Shown in pieces: positions 25,081-38,700 of a DNA stretch of 64,000 nt. Source of the DNA: Rhabdornis inornatus (taxonomy: Eukaryota > Chordata > Aves > Passeriformes > Rhabdornithidae); NCBI GenBank assembly GCA_013397075.1, contig VWZS01003947.1, forward strand, positions 991,322-1,055,321. Direction: 5' to 3'. Both the position numbers and the translations under genes were made by a program. The first letter of the stretch is position 1; each line of letters starts with the position of its first letter. The notes under the pieces were generated by a model. The model saw only the letters and a program-made list of their open reading frames with translations, was not told the origin of the DNA and searched no databases.

Positions 25081-28000
25081 CCAAGACATGTATGTCATAA
25101 ATTATAAACAATAATACACAGTACTAGTATATTTTTATATTACATTATAATATTTTTAATTTGTTTTTATTTTTAACCCTTGTTTATTATTTTATTTTGT
25201 AATTTAAGAAACTTTTATTCAATATTTTCTTCCTACATTACACTTTGGAGACTACTGATTTCATTGAGCCTCCCACTCAAAACTCTCTCCAGACAGCGAA
25301 CTTCTATTTGTCAAGTTCCTGGAGGAAAAGTGAAGGTAACACTGCCAGTTGTGGTGAGGTTCTAAGTAAGCGAAGTGAACAAAACTTTCTACAAATAACT
25401 GAATTTTCAGAGAAAGGCAATAAATTGCTTCTAAATTAAAAAATGCCAGCTAAAGCATGCCCCAGAATGGTCTCATCTTGGTCTTTCAGGTAGCAGGCTG
25501 ATGAGTTAGTACTAGTTCTACTATATTTATTTAATAAAGTAGTCGTGGATCTTCAAATTCTGCCATTGCTGGAATGGTGTTATTTCATTCAATAGCACAA
25601 AGAGTGTGTATGACGAAAACTCAGATTGGGCCAGCACCCTTTGAAATGCCTAGGGGTGTCCTGGCCTGGAGGCATGCTCAAGTGTATGCTGTTTGGGAGA
25701 TTTGAGGACTTGGCTAGGACAGGGATTTGGGATGAAAGATGGGTTGTAATGTGAAGTGGTGCTGTTAGCATGTCGTTCAGATCCACATCAAAAGTGACCT
25801 GACTTCATTTGTAGTTTATACTTTGTTAAGAGCTATTTGTCCTGCAATAAAATACTGCAGTTCACATCCAGGACTCTCTACCTTGCTGTCAATTGGATAT
25901 ACTTTCTCTCTGGGTTAATGCAAGCTCAAGAGCTCTTGCTTTGGAAATTGGAGGTGACAGAGGGAAGGGCAAGAATTCCTTCTGAACATTTCATCCACTG
26001 GATACAGCTATATGGGCATTGCTGGTATGAACTGGTGCTTTTGTCTCTTCCAAAACGAATTCCAGCTTCCATGACTCTATACTGTCATGATGGCTTAAAG
26101 TCACAATGTCAGTGGTGCTAACGCTAATCTGATAAACCATTTATTTGCAACCTCCAAGTCACTTGGAGAGGATAATCAGTTCCTGTCTCCAGACAGAAGG
26201 CTGGATCCAGAGATAAGGGAGATGGCCTCCAAATGTAACAAGCCTCTAAGGACTGAATGCCCAAAGCCATGAACACACTCAAAGACATAGAAATACCACT
26301 TGGGTAGATGCCCCCTGCAAACAAGCAGCTGCCTAAATAAACTGTTAGTTACCTAACAGTTAAAAGGTGTACTAAGTTCTGTTACACCATTCATTTACCT
26401 TTATCATTGATGAAAACAGCTGCTTTAATGTGTCATTTGCCTACTTGTGTCTATGCTAGTAGATTGTATCTACATATAAATGAAAGGTAAGATAGTTATT
26501 AGCTTCAAGAAGTTCCTTTGTCACTAATAAATGGAATATGGTAAATTTCTTACTATCAAGTATGAGTTGGTCAGGCTGGAGGCAGAGGCAGAATCAGTGA
26601 TGTGCAAAGTTGTCCTCTTTTGTCTCTCAGAGAACCAGAATTAGTTGAGCTGACAAAAGATAAACAGGCAGATGGCACCTTATGGAGGGCAAAGCACACT
26701 GTCAAAACACGTAAGACCATCTGCCCTGGGGTTGGTTTGGCTTGGCACCCATTAGAACAATAATTTAGAGCAGAAGATGAGAAAATCAAAATATAAAGAA
26801 GACAGAAGAATAATTGTCAGGGCTCTAAATTTTTCTTATTCATATGACGCGTAGAAGATTCTAACCTTTCTTCCACAAAATCCTGGAAAACACATGGAAC
26901 GTATTTGCCTCATACAAACAGGTTTGCCACACATGTGGCCAGCATGGTCCTAGAGTACAAAGTAAGTGTTTCTGAATAAGGGAGGAATTCTACAGCTTCC
27001 TTGGAAAACAGGACAGCTAAGGCAGCAAAGGTGGAGGTGCCCAGAAGTTCTGCATTAGGGTGTGCAGCAGTTTCATTGTGCAAACACGGCTCAGAACTGC
27101 TAGGTCACCAGCACTGCTTTCTTCCCAGCTCTAATACCAGATCAATATCCATTACCTGAAGATGGCATAGCTAAACTCCATAGCCAAAAGTTTTGAATAA
27201 TTTAGAAATTTCACGTAGCTATTGAGCTAGTTAATGACGTATAAAATAAAAACAGACTTGGTTCTATTCTTGTGAAAAAAATTGCTTCTTTCTTTGTACA
27301 AGAACTACTGCATAGCTTGGCCAAATACCTTGTATAATAAGGCACATCATGCTTCCATCTTTATTCCTTCTTGTATTCTAGATGACTATGGGAATTCTGT
27401 GATTGCTGTACCTAAATCTTTCATCATCCTTTCTTTGAAGGCAAGTGAAAGCTTGTGGTCCATTGCAGGATTTCAAACATGTTTTCCAGTTTTTCTTAGG
27501 AGCTGTTTTCCAGTAATTAATTCTGATTACCGGTTTATTAAGAAATTTGATGGCTACCATGATATAAACAACAGCACTGGTTGTTTTCCTCCTGCCAAAC
27601 TTCCTAATTTATCTAACTGGGTCACTGGTTTACTGAGGTGCACTTCAGGGAAAATTCTGCTGTTGCTTAGTCTGATATTGAGAAGTTGCAATGTCTTCTT
27701 CCCTACAAGAAAGGTCATTAGCACAAATTCTGATGCATAAGAAATTAGCTGTATGCTAATCCTAGGGTTGGCGGTATGAGTAATCTGAGCACAAAGGGAA
27801 AGCTCAGCCTTGGTAGGCATGATTCATGTAATCCTACTGGAGTCTGCAGAGGTCGGTGTCTGAACTGAATCATCTGCATCTGTTCTTTCTCTTCTTGCCC
27901 AAGAGAATGAGGGAGCCTTAAACAGCCCTGCACCTTTTTCCCCAGCAAACTGACAAAGTTCCTGACCTCAAGTTTGTAAGACTTGTGTTCAGACAAGGAG

Positions 28001-29706
28001 CAGGGATCATGAAGAGTGTTATTCAGCATTGGCAGCTGATGTAGGTTGCTGGTATTTCATTTGTGTTATGATAATAGGAAGCTTGGCAGCTTTTTACAGC
28101 TACTTAAAATGTTATCTTTAGTAATGGAAAATAAATTTATGTTAGGGTTGTAACTTGTTTAAACTCTTGAAGTCATAAAAATGCAGTAACAAGCCATTCT
28201 TTATAACATTCCTTTCTGCTGCTTTAGTTAATTTTATTTGATTTTTCTAAAAAAGGAAAAATTTTGACCTTGTTGTTGAAACCAGCATTAATTCTGTCAT
28301 TGCCTTCAATGGCCCTAGGATTCAACATCAGTGTCTATATTTGTAAGTCTGAATTTAGAACAAGTAGGAGAAAGCATTTGGTATGTTACAGACAAAAGTC
28401 ATCTACAAGCTGTGTTCCATGCATAGTGAAAAATAATATATATTCTGTCTGCATACATGCTTATCCAATTTTTTTTTAACTAGCTCACTGAATTATGCAT
28501 CTTAGAGTTAACAGATGGATAGTGTCTTTGGTGCAGCTTCTACTTGCACTGCTGGACAGAGCAAAAATATTTCTTGGAAGTTAAGTTCTAATCCTACAGA
28601 CTCATCTGGACCAAGAACAAATTTTAGTTTTCATTAAATTCATAAAATTTGGCAACCCTGGTCTCTTCAAATGGCAAGAAGCTGCATATAGGCCTACACA
28701 TCAGCTGTGACTCTCATGTGGCCTCCAAAAGTCTTGAAACTGCCTGTATCCTCTGGTCTGAGAAGCAAAGGATCTTGGAGTAAAGGTGAGCAGGCCATGC
28801 AGTGAGTTAAATCAGGATTTGACATGCAAGCTCAATTATACTTTTCTTGTAGTCAGCAAATACCATGTCCACATTTTGTTACCTTCTAGGGCTAGTGAAC
28901 TGTAATTTCTTATAATGCACTTTAACAACTTGTAAAATCAATTGCTTCATATAGTTACACTTGTACTTACAGTTTTGGATTATGTGAGCCATTCTAGTTT
29001 TAAACTACCCTTTATCCTACGTATCAGTAGGTTAATAGGAGACAGACTGAAGACTTACTTCTTACCCTGGCATCTGTGGCCTTGTATGAGACAGTGACTC
29101 CTTGGTGTATGCTTGTAGTGATTTACTAATGGGCAGGCAGGGGGGTTGTTCAGCCTCTATCAGCCCTCAGGAGTTAAGCTATCAATACAGCTTAAGTTTA
29201 GCCGATTTATCTTTTTAAGAAATATTCACTAGTAATAGCATATAATAACTAAAATTGCAAATACGTTTACAGAATCACCTTTAAATGGGTAAAAGTGAAG
29301 CGGCAGTGAAAGAATGCAGTTTTGAAAAAACACTACGGCGCGAGCACCTAGCCCCATGCCTGTAGCTCTCCACCTCTGGCACGGCAGTAAGGCACGGGCG
29401 CTCAAGGGCGCGCTCGGAGTGTGCAGTGCCAGGGCCTGGGCCAGGCACGGCGGCGGGGCCGGCCCGCTGCTCCCAATGACATTCCGGGCGCGTTCCGATG
29501 TGTCTGCCGGTTCTGCCGGAGCGCGCAGGTGACACAACCGCGCCCCGCCGCCCCAGGGACGGCTTCTCCCTCTTCCACCGCCAAATATCTGGGGAGCAGA
29601 TATCCTTGGCCGAGCCGTGCGCGAGCGGGCGAGACCCCGGCCGCAGCGCAGCCGCCCCCGAGGCACCGCCCGGGCCCGGCGAGCCCGGGACGCGCGGGCG
29701 GCCGGC

Positions 29707-29707
29707 N
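29707..29707. other. Single undetermined base in the EPHX4 leader
   Basis: A lone N sits in extremely GC-rich DNA, 37 bases before the EPHX4 ATG. The two other Ns in this window mark contig joins, so this one may also hide a gap of unknown size. The coding exon itself is unaffected. Confidence 0.7.
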
Positions 29708-29743
29708 CCCGGCGCTGCGTGCCCTCCGCCCGCCCGCCGGGTG

Positions 29744-32700
29744 ATGGTGGCCGCCCGGGCGCTGCTCTTCTGGGCGCTGGTTTACAGCTACTGCGGGGTG
29801 TGCGCCTGCATCGCCGGGCTGCGGCTGCTCTGGAGCATCGGCCGGCGGCCGGGCGAGACCTTCCGCTGGGTGGTGCGGGAGAACCCCCCCGCCTGCCTCA
29901 ACGACCCCTCCCTGGGCACCCACTGCTACGTCCGCATCAAGGTGAGGTTGCGGGCGGGGGGAGCGAGCCCCGTTGGGCGCGCAGGCACCCACCCCCGCGC
30001 TGTGCATGGCACCCCTGCCTGCCCTGCTGTGGGGTGCGCTGTGCATGGCACCCTTGCCTGCCTGCCTGCCCTGCTGTGTGTGGGGTGCGCTGTGCTGTGC
30101 ATGCCACCCCTGCCCTGCTGTGTGTGGGGTGCGCTGTGCATGGCACCCCTGCCCGCCTGCCCTGCTGTGGGGTGCGCTGTGCATGGCACCCCTGCCCGCC
30201 TGCCCTGCCGTGCGAGCTCGCACAGCTGCGCGCACCCAGCGCGTGCCCGCGCTGCCCCGGGAAGCGCTGCCGTGCCCGGCCCGGCTGCGGGATCTCAGGC
30301 CGGGAGGATGCGATGCCCGGCCCGGGTGCGGAGCCCTGAGTGGACGGTGAGGGGTTCGTCGGCCCCGGGTCTCCCGCAGTCCACCGCTCCCTGCACCGCC
30401 TCTGCTCTCTGTGCTATTTACTGTTTGCCCAGTTGCACCGTTTCGTGCATCACTATCACAGAGAAAAAAGAGCAAGAAGCTAATTGTTGTCCCTCAGCTT
30501 GTACAGTTTAAGCCACCAGTCAATTTCTGTACTTGTCTCAGGTCTCCACCTGTGATTTGCTCCTTTACTGAATGCTCTAAATGAAGTTGTATTAGCTAGG
30601 TTTCTTTTGCAGTTATAGGTGAGCTAAGAATGCACAGCAAGTTTTGTGGAGTGCTATTTTTCATAAAAATAAGCACAAAGATCTCTGTTCCCAGGGTTCT
30701 GTGCAGATGGTTTTGTGCCAGGCAGTACTAATACAAATTAGCGAGCCTCCGTTTGTCATGATTTGCTTGTTTTCTTTTGCTAACATCATTAGGAGGCATG
30801 TGTGGGCTTTTTCACTCATATGACATGTTCTTTTTTTCCTGTAGCACAGAGCAGTAAATGAACAGGCTGCTGGGGAAATGAGAGGGGTATGACAGTAATA
30901 GAAGAGCACTTGGGGGCAAATCAAAATGCTGTCAATATAACAGCATTGTCATATTGACAATGAGTTGATCACTCATTTCAGGAAATAAGAAACTCTTTCT
31001 GTTGGATAACAGCATGCTAATGGATTATTTTCCTACACATATATCCTACAAATCCATTCAGATTTCAATAAAACAGTCAATGTTGGAAAAGGTGGCAACA
31101 TCCTATGTCTGTTCTGGGGGGTGGAAAAAAGGGAACAGCAGCAACTGAAAAAGTCAAGGATGGGCTTAGTTTGGGCCATGTGATATTTAAACTGCCGCTG
31201 TACAAGTAGGGATGGAATTTTCAGGAGTAAAGGGGAGTTCCTTAAAAGCAACAAATAGATTAAATAATAACATGGAGGGTAAATCCCAAGAGGCTGCTGA
31301 CTGAAAGAAGCAGCATGGAGGAGGAGCATAGAGCTTACCCATTACTCACTAAATGAGAAACTGTAGAAGGAGACTGAGAAACTTCTACTTTTTTACAATA
31401 TAAAAGGATCAAAGGCAGAGTGATCTGGAGAATGATGCAGATGATGTAAGGGCCCCAAAATTTACTAGGAATTTACTTTTACCTCTAGGGACTTCAAATT
31501 CATTAGCATCCCAGAGGTGAAATATCAGTGTAATTAGGGGCGAAATTGAGAAGAAGTCCCTATTACATCCAGAGGAAGTATAAAAAATCCAAATAGTTCC
31601 CTCTTCAGAGCCCTTTCAAGAATGAGAATATAAATTAATGGTTTTGCAGCTCGTTAGTGACTTACGAGTGTCAAGATATCTCAGAGCACTTGAAGCATCT
31701 TTGGCAAGAAAACCTTTTTTCTATGCATTTGTGATCCTTGCCCTGATATTGGCTCTTGATGTGCAGCAAAGATATGGGGTTTTTCTTTCTTTTTTGAAAT
31801 AGCAGGCTTTGCCATTTGTTCAGGAGCTGTACAATGCTTCTTCCTGCAGTTTCTTTCACGTGACTTCTAAACAGTATTTTGTGAGCTAACTCCCAACTTC
31901 TGTACCCACTTCTGTGTCAGAATTCAGTAAAACCTCTAGGTCATAATCACAGTTTATTTAAATTTTACTGGATTTGACCTTCAGTCAGTGTAAGCTTGTG
32001 TACATCCATTCACTTCAATAGCATTTCTGTGTTCAGCTTCCTCAGTAAGTAAGTTGCCTGCTTGTAATTCTCATAAGACCCATTTTCTTTAAAGTTGCAT
32101 CAGAAACTGACTATTGATAAGGCAGAAAGAAGATTATAACATTAAACCTTTTTTTTTGAAGTGACTCTGAAACCTAGAATGATAGAAACTAGCAAAAATG
32201 TCTTGCTTTCTAGTTACTTAATTTTGATTGCTTTTGGTTGTTAAGAACCAACGTGGCCCTTTATCATGCCAGAATGCAATGTGATGGTTTTAAATAGTTG
32301 CATAATCTTACCAGCTAACTGAAAGATTGGAAGAACATTTAAAGTATACTGTGTTTTAAAGTCTTTCTGTAAAGCACATGACTGGTGTCTGTGTGAAAGC
32401 AATGTGTTGCTGTGACAAGAACCTGTATTTCCCAGTCACTGTGCCAGGCAGGGCTCTGTCAGAAGCGTTTGTGTGCTCAGGGCTGGGCTGGCACACAAGC
32501 ACACAGCCTGGCAGGTACTGGAGATGGTCCTTCCTGGAAGATGGTGTGGTGGTGTGCAGGGTGTGGGATACTCAGCATTGCCAGGGTGTAGCAGATACCT
32601 GATCTCAGAAGTACAGAAGGCTTCAGCTTCAAAACTGATAATTTGGTATTTTTTCGGTGCAATATATTATTTCTTAGAATATGGTCTGAATCCATCATCA

Positions 32701-35700
32701 TTCTCAAATCCCGAATCAGCAGTTCTATGCAGCAATAAACACACTTCTTTTTCTCTTATTTTAGGATTCAGGGTTACGATTCCACTATGTGGCTGCTGGA
32801 GAAAGGGGCAAACCACTCATGTTGCTGCTTCATGGCTTTCCAGAATTCTGGTAAACTCCCTTCACATTTTCTGTTATAAAAGAGGCTGCATAAGGTACCC
32901 AAGGATGAACATCTCTGCTTAAATATCCCCAGTGTGATCCCTTATATGTGTTTATGAATACTAATGACATGAAGTTTCAGTAGGCAACAAACCATTGAAA
33001 TATTTTTTTAACTGCAGCATCTGCAAAAAAATTCCTTCAGACTAACACAAACCAGCCAGGTTTTTTGTACTGTCAATCTATTTTTCCTCAGGTATGTACC
33101 CTTTCCTGCAAACTTTGTGAAGGAACTGCTAATTTTAAGATTTCCTGTTTGGATAGTACTTGTACTATATAGCTAAACTTATGAATTATAGTAGGGGGTG
33201 TTAAAATAAGGATCCATTGTATGTTAAGTGCAATCTGGATTCCTCCATTTATTAAAAGTACTATACATTAATTTTTACCAGGAGGGGAAGAACAATGAGT
33301 CCTATAGGCTGTTGTGCAGCCTAATTTCAGAATGCTACTCAGGGAAAAAGGTTCTATTATTAGTTCATCACAAGATGAATGATGAATCAAACCCAATCCT
33401 AAATATTTGTTTGTAACAGTGAAAAGCAGTCATGTGTCCAATGATTTAACCAAATTGCTCAGGCTGTCATTGTCAGGTTTAACTAGTGAAGCATGGCTTA
33501 AAGAATTTGCACGGAAAAAACAGTAAGGGAATAAGGGAAGTACTAATGCCAGTAATTCAGTGAGGTAAATGATCCTTTTCCTTTCCAAACTCAGCTGTGG
33601 GGCTAGAGGCTACTGCTGAAATTGTGATCTTTCAATCTGTACTCAGGTCATACCATGCTAAACTGACCCAAGTAGAAGAGAGGTCAATTCTCTTTCCTCA
33701 GCAATTTCCTCTAGAGGTACTGATGCCCTTGAGGGTGATGGGACACAGTCACATTTATTAAATTTTCAAAGAAGGACATTATTATAGTAATAAATTGCTA
33801 TCTAAAATTATTAAAGCTGTAAACTTTAAAAGGACAGTTAGATGGGCCAGTGAATATTCTATTCAAACAGTATGTCTGTCTTGCATAAAGCATATTCTAG
33901 CACAGGCAATGAGACTACAGCTGGTTTCCTCTATGAGGGAATAGTAATGGAGAAGTTATTGTTTTATATACATATTCAACTGAGATCAGGTGTATTATTT
34001 TTAAAAAGCAGAAAGTAATTCTTACAGTTTAGAATAGTGAGTCATGCTGTAAGTGGCAGCTACTAGATTGTATTGCCTGACCATTCAAAAGGGATGAATA
34101 AAAAACCTGTTATGTAGGTCACTGGGATCACCAATAGGCATAGTTTCTATCACTGTTTTTAAAAAGAACCCTACATGCTAATATTCTGTTAGCCAGTCGT
34201 ATTACCAATATTTGTGTTAGGTTGTTCATTCACTCAGTGAATACTTTTTCATTCAGGAATAGTGATTGTTCTGAGAGCACAGGATAAAATAACCACAATT
34301 TAAGAGATATGTAAAGCACAATCAAATTTGTATTGTTTGTCTAGGAAAACAAAAAGGATATTATCCACAAAAACAGTTCTTAATTTAAACAAATCCTCTG
34401 CCTTCAGATGTCTCAAAATTATAAATAGCATAAATATAACTAGACAATACTGACCACTAAGAGTGATGATAGAGAATGTCTGAAGGTGACAGATCACTAA
34501 AGCATGTAACACACCAGAGCCAATGAGTGTTTTAAATGCATAAGAACTTGAAAATCAATACATTGTGGAAGGTCGATAAAAAAATACTTGGAATTGGACA
34601 TAATGTGTTGAGGCAGCTGAGCACTTAAAAGTTGTGTGTGATCTGCTACATTTTATACTACTTGCATTTTAGATAGCATGTGATTAGAAAGTCTCAAAAT
34701 AGCTTCAACCTTATGAACATGGAGGCATTCAAAACATTGCCAAATTCTGCTTGCAAAGCAGTTGTCCAATAGTTATATATCATTTGGGATAAAAGGGTTT
34801 ATTTGAATATAAAACCTACCCATGTGATAGGTCAGACATTTGGAGACTGATGGACTGTTGTGAAAACAGAGGATGAGAATAGCTTGTAGACATTTTCTGA
34901 AAACAAAAATAGTTGATTTATTTATTTATGGGCCTGGTTCTTTCTTCTTACTGAAGTATACAGAATAGCTGCAACAGTTACCATGGCAAATTCAGCTTCC
35001 AAGTCATTACATAACACCTTTAAAAAATTAATTCCTTGGGATCTCAGTTAAACCTTGTCTTAGCATTATATAGCACTGAAATGAAAATGTTCTGACTGTT
35101 TTGTTTATGTGAATACAGATCCTTATCACTGAGTGTTCCTGTAACATTATTTAAGTTCAAAGTCCCTAATGGGCTGGAGGCAAAGGTAAAGTGGAAGAGC
35201 CCATGGTCTGATACAGATGCTGTTTGGATTAAGCTAGAATTCTGGGCATCACACCTACAACCACCGATGATCCCAATGTTATATATCCTTTATCTAAAAC
35301 TGTTGAAACAATCAGAAGTGAAAGCTAGATCTAGCAGAGAGGGATGCAATCACTGCTATATATGTTGAGAAGGATCATGTTTTTCATATATCTTTCTATT
35401 ACACTGTAAAATAAGGTCATGTCTTGTTACTGACTATTCTGAAATTTATTTGATTTCAACCGCAGCTGAAGGGCAGGTAGCTCTTGCAGAATAAGACCCA
35501 CCATTTTCTTTTTATTTTTCCTTCATAACACACATCTAGTCACTACACACAGTTACAGAGTGAGGAATAACCCTGGCCCTTGCCTGAGTTCTTGCCTTTG
35601 TATGCTTTTTGATGTATGTAATGTTATCACTCTTTTCCATGGAAACACAAGGATGAAATTCTTTGTATAGTACCAACACATTGAGAGAGCTTGCTCTGCA

Positions 35701-38700
35701 ACAGTTCTGGTACAGAGACACAGATGAAAGTGTACACAGGATAAATCCTATAAACTTCATCAAGACCATTTGTTATTAACTGGATTTCTTTCTTTGGCTT
35801 ATTTAGTGTATGAATTATCTGACATTCTTTTTCTGAATAGAAAAGAAATGCAAAACATGGCTGCCATGGAGAAGAGAAAGCTTTTCAGACCTTACTTTTT
35901 TGATGTTACTATGGCTCCAAGGATAAAACGGAATAGCCCTCCCTGTGCTCTGGTTTATGCCTGCTTCCTTTGCAGCAAAGGGATTGTGCCAGACTCCAGG
36001 AATTGTTGAAAAACCCTGGCTCTGGCCATGCCCCCATTCTGGCAGCTGCACTTTGTTACTGGGGAATTCAAGAAGGGAGCACAAAACTACTGCAGCCACA
36101 AAGGACCATCAGCACAGCACAGAAAGGAAGAAGAATATCATAGCAAACAAAGCCATGCTAGTTTACCCTCAGATATTTGGGTGCAAAAGCATTGAGTGCA
36201 TTTTTGGTATCATAATGCTTGACCTTGTAACTCCAACTTTTTTTCCTCTTTGTTAGGTATTCTTGGCGCCATCAATTGCGGGAATTTAAAAGTGAATATC
36301 GAGTGGTGGCCCTGGATTTGAGAGGTTATGGAGAAACAGATGCTCCTCCTCACAAAGAAAATTACAAGTTAGATTGCCTGATAGCAGACATAAAGGATAT
36401 TTTGGAATCTCTAGGTGCGTTAGAAGAAAAACCTACTTGACTCATAAATGACTTGATTTTCTAGGAAAAAAAACCCACATAAATATCCATCACTGTTTTT
36501 GTTTTTTTTTTAAATATATACATATTACAGAGGTGTATAGATATAAATCTAAGGATACAAATATGTTTGGACAATTATAAATGAAAAGGCATTGTTTTCT
36601 AATTACAATGTGTATGTCAGTGTAAGCAATATGTAAAGATGATTTTTCCATCAGGATTTTTGAAAAAAAATTCCTATGTGCTGTAATCCAGCAGTACAAA
36701 CCTATGGTCTTTTCCCTTCAGAAGTCTTTCCTCCTAAAAACTTGCACTTAATGGATAATATTCTGAATTAAGAGTCTTAAAGCACTTGCAGACAAGGAAT
36801 TTATATCAGATGACATTCTTCTTGCACAAACAAGACATAATAAATATTGTGGGCTTTACAGAGATGATGAGAGTACATCTGCTGTATTTAAAAAAAAACA
36901 AAAACAGAAAGCCCTCAGAAAATACTACTCCTGCACGACAGTCAGTTCTCAAGAGCTGAATCACTGTGTCTTACACAACAGTGAGAGCAGAAGGGAGAAC
37001 AAGGGACACGCTGCTCTCTGTGGCAAATACACAGGGTAAAAGTCTAGAGCTGAAGTGCAAAATTCACCCCTCCAATTCAGTTTGAAGTGTCCCTGCTTGG
37101 GTCATAAATTGTAACCCCTGGTGAAGGTATTTCCCTTCCACATCATGAGCAACGCAAAGGATTAGACTGTCATTCTCTGAATCATTTTAATTCCCTGGAT
37201 ACTCTAGCAATAATAAAACAACTTACTGCATTTCATATGAAGAAAAAATAAAGCAGTGATTCAAGTTCTGAGATTTGAATTTAGGATTTGCTTTGCTTGT
37301 GATGTTTGAATATTGGTAAAAGATTGGGCAGACAGTCCTCACAGTGCTGACATTTTCTAGCCTTTGCTGGTTGTGTTAATCTCCATGGTAATGCCATGGT
37401 TATGCTTGAGAAGTGCTCTCAACATAATTCAATTTCAGAGGGATTTTTTTTTAAAAAAAAAAGCACTTCAGAGCCTTGTTATCTTTGTTTGTCCTAATCC
37501 CAAGTTAAATTCTTTTGGAGGACTTGATTATATCAAAAGTGCTGCAAAAGATTTCTATCCAAGAGGATTTATAAGGTTTTTTGACAACTGTGTCCAAATG
37601 TATGTCAGAATTCTAAACATTTTAGGGTTTATATGTTTCATTTGTAGTCTGTGTGCTCAACATTCCAGTCCTCAATGAGGAGGGTCATAGTATCTGACAC
37701 TATAGTATGTTGTTTTCCAGCAGTGGTTAACGAAGGAGTGGTTAAGCTTTCAAAACACTTGGTCATTATCCTGCCCATGCCCCTTCTACTGCTGCTAAAA
37801 TACAATTTTTATTGATGAAAGAATAAGTATGTGAATGTCCAGAACTTTAAAAATTGCCAATAAAACAGCTTATGCAGAAAAGCTACGGGCCTTCTAAGTA
37901 TATAAACAGGAGTGTTTACACATGCTGTATATATGGCTATTAAGTATAATGCCCTCTTTTTGCATAATGATGGCGTTGAGTGCTTAGATAACCTCTCATA
38001 TTCAGAGAAATTCATTAGGATTAATTTTGTTCTGGAGGTGCTCAGGAGATCGCTCAGTCTTCTTGTCTACAGTTTCAAATTCGAAACTCCCTAAATATGG
38101 CAAATATACATGTGTTATAATGACTGCACACTGAACTGTCTGTCTGACCCTGCACTGGCCAAGATGTGAACAGGGTGGCCATCTACACACTGAGTGACTT
38201 TAGGGTGACATGGAGGTAGTATAGTTAAAGTTTAATGAAGTCCAATTAAATACTTTGAAGTATTTGTAAATTTTTAAACTATAACAATGCCCTATTTTTT
38301 CTGACCATTAGTAATGGAAGCGGTGCAGTATTAAAGTTACATTAATAAATGTGCTGAACCACCTATTTAGCCCAATAATGATCTTATTGTATGGATAATT
38401 TCTGTGGATACTAATTCCTTTGAAATAAAAGCATGTATCTGTGTTTATATGGTAGGATACAACAAGTGTGTATTGATTGGCCACGACTGGGGAGGAATGA
38501 TCGCTTGGTTAGTGGCCATATGTTACCCTGAAATGGTGACTAAGCTGATTGTGGTTAATTTCCCTCATCCTTCTGTATTTACAGGTAAGTTTTACAGTAG
38601 TCTTTGTTAGTCCAAAGTATCTGCATTTTGGTCATGATTGTGTTTGCTTTGAGAACCAACAGCCTGCCTCAGTAAATGAGCTGCCAGTACTCTGTGGCTC

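Larger units (their letters stand above)
24264..29329. other. BRDT-EPHX4 intergenic region
   Basis: After the BRDT 3' untranslated region there is AT-rich, gene-free sequence. Near 25022-25080 a stretch beginning CAGTAGTCTCCAAAACCTTTTT resembles the degraded terminus of a hAT-type DNA transposon, followed by a very AT-rich tract (about 25095-25215). The longest open frame (27282-27740, 152 codons) has no recognisable motif and low-complexity intergenic composition; I do not call it a gene. Confidence 0.6.
29330..30360 (+). promoter_or_regulatory. EPHX4: CpG island and promoter region of EPHX4
   Basis: Base composition switches abruptly at about 29330 from AT-rich to very GC- and CpG-rich DNA. 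It stays so through the EPHX4 start codon into intron 1, ending near 30360. This is a typical CpG-island promoter covering the 5' leader, first exon and start of intron 1. No TATA box was recognised. A single undetermined base (29707) lies 37 bases before the ATG. Confidence 0.8.

Noticed and set aside
27282..27740. 152-codon open frame between BRDT and EPHX4
   Set aside because: No domain, signal or family resemblance, AT-rich intergenic composition, and overlapping antisense frames of similar length.
29402..30511. Long overlapping open frames on both strands (up to 357 codons)
   Set aside because: They come from CpG-island composition and the minisatellite in EPHX4 intron 1, run through an N, overlap in several frames at once, and show only repeat-like peptides.
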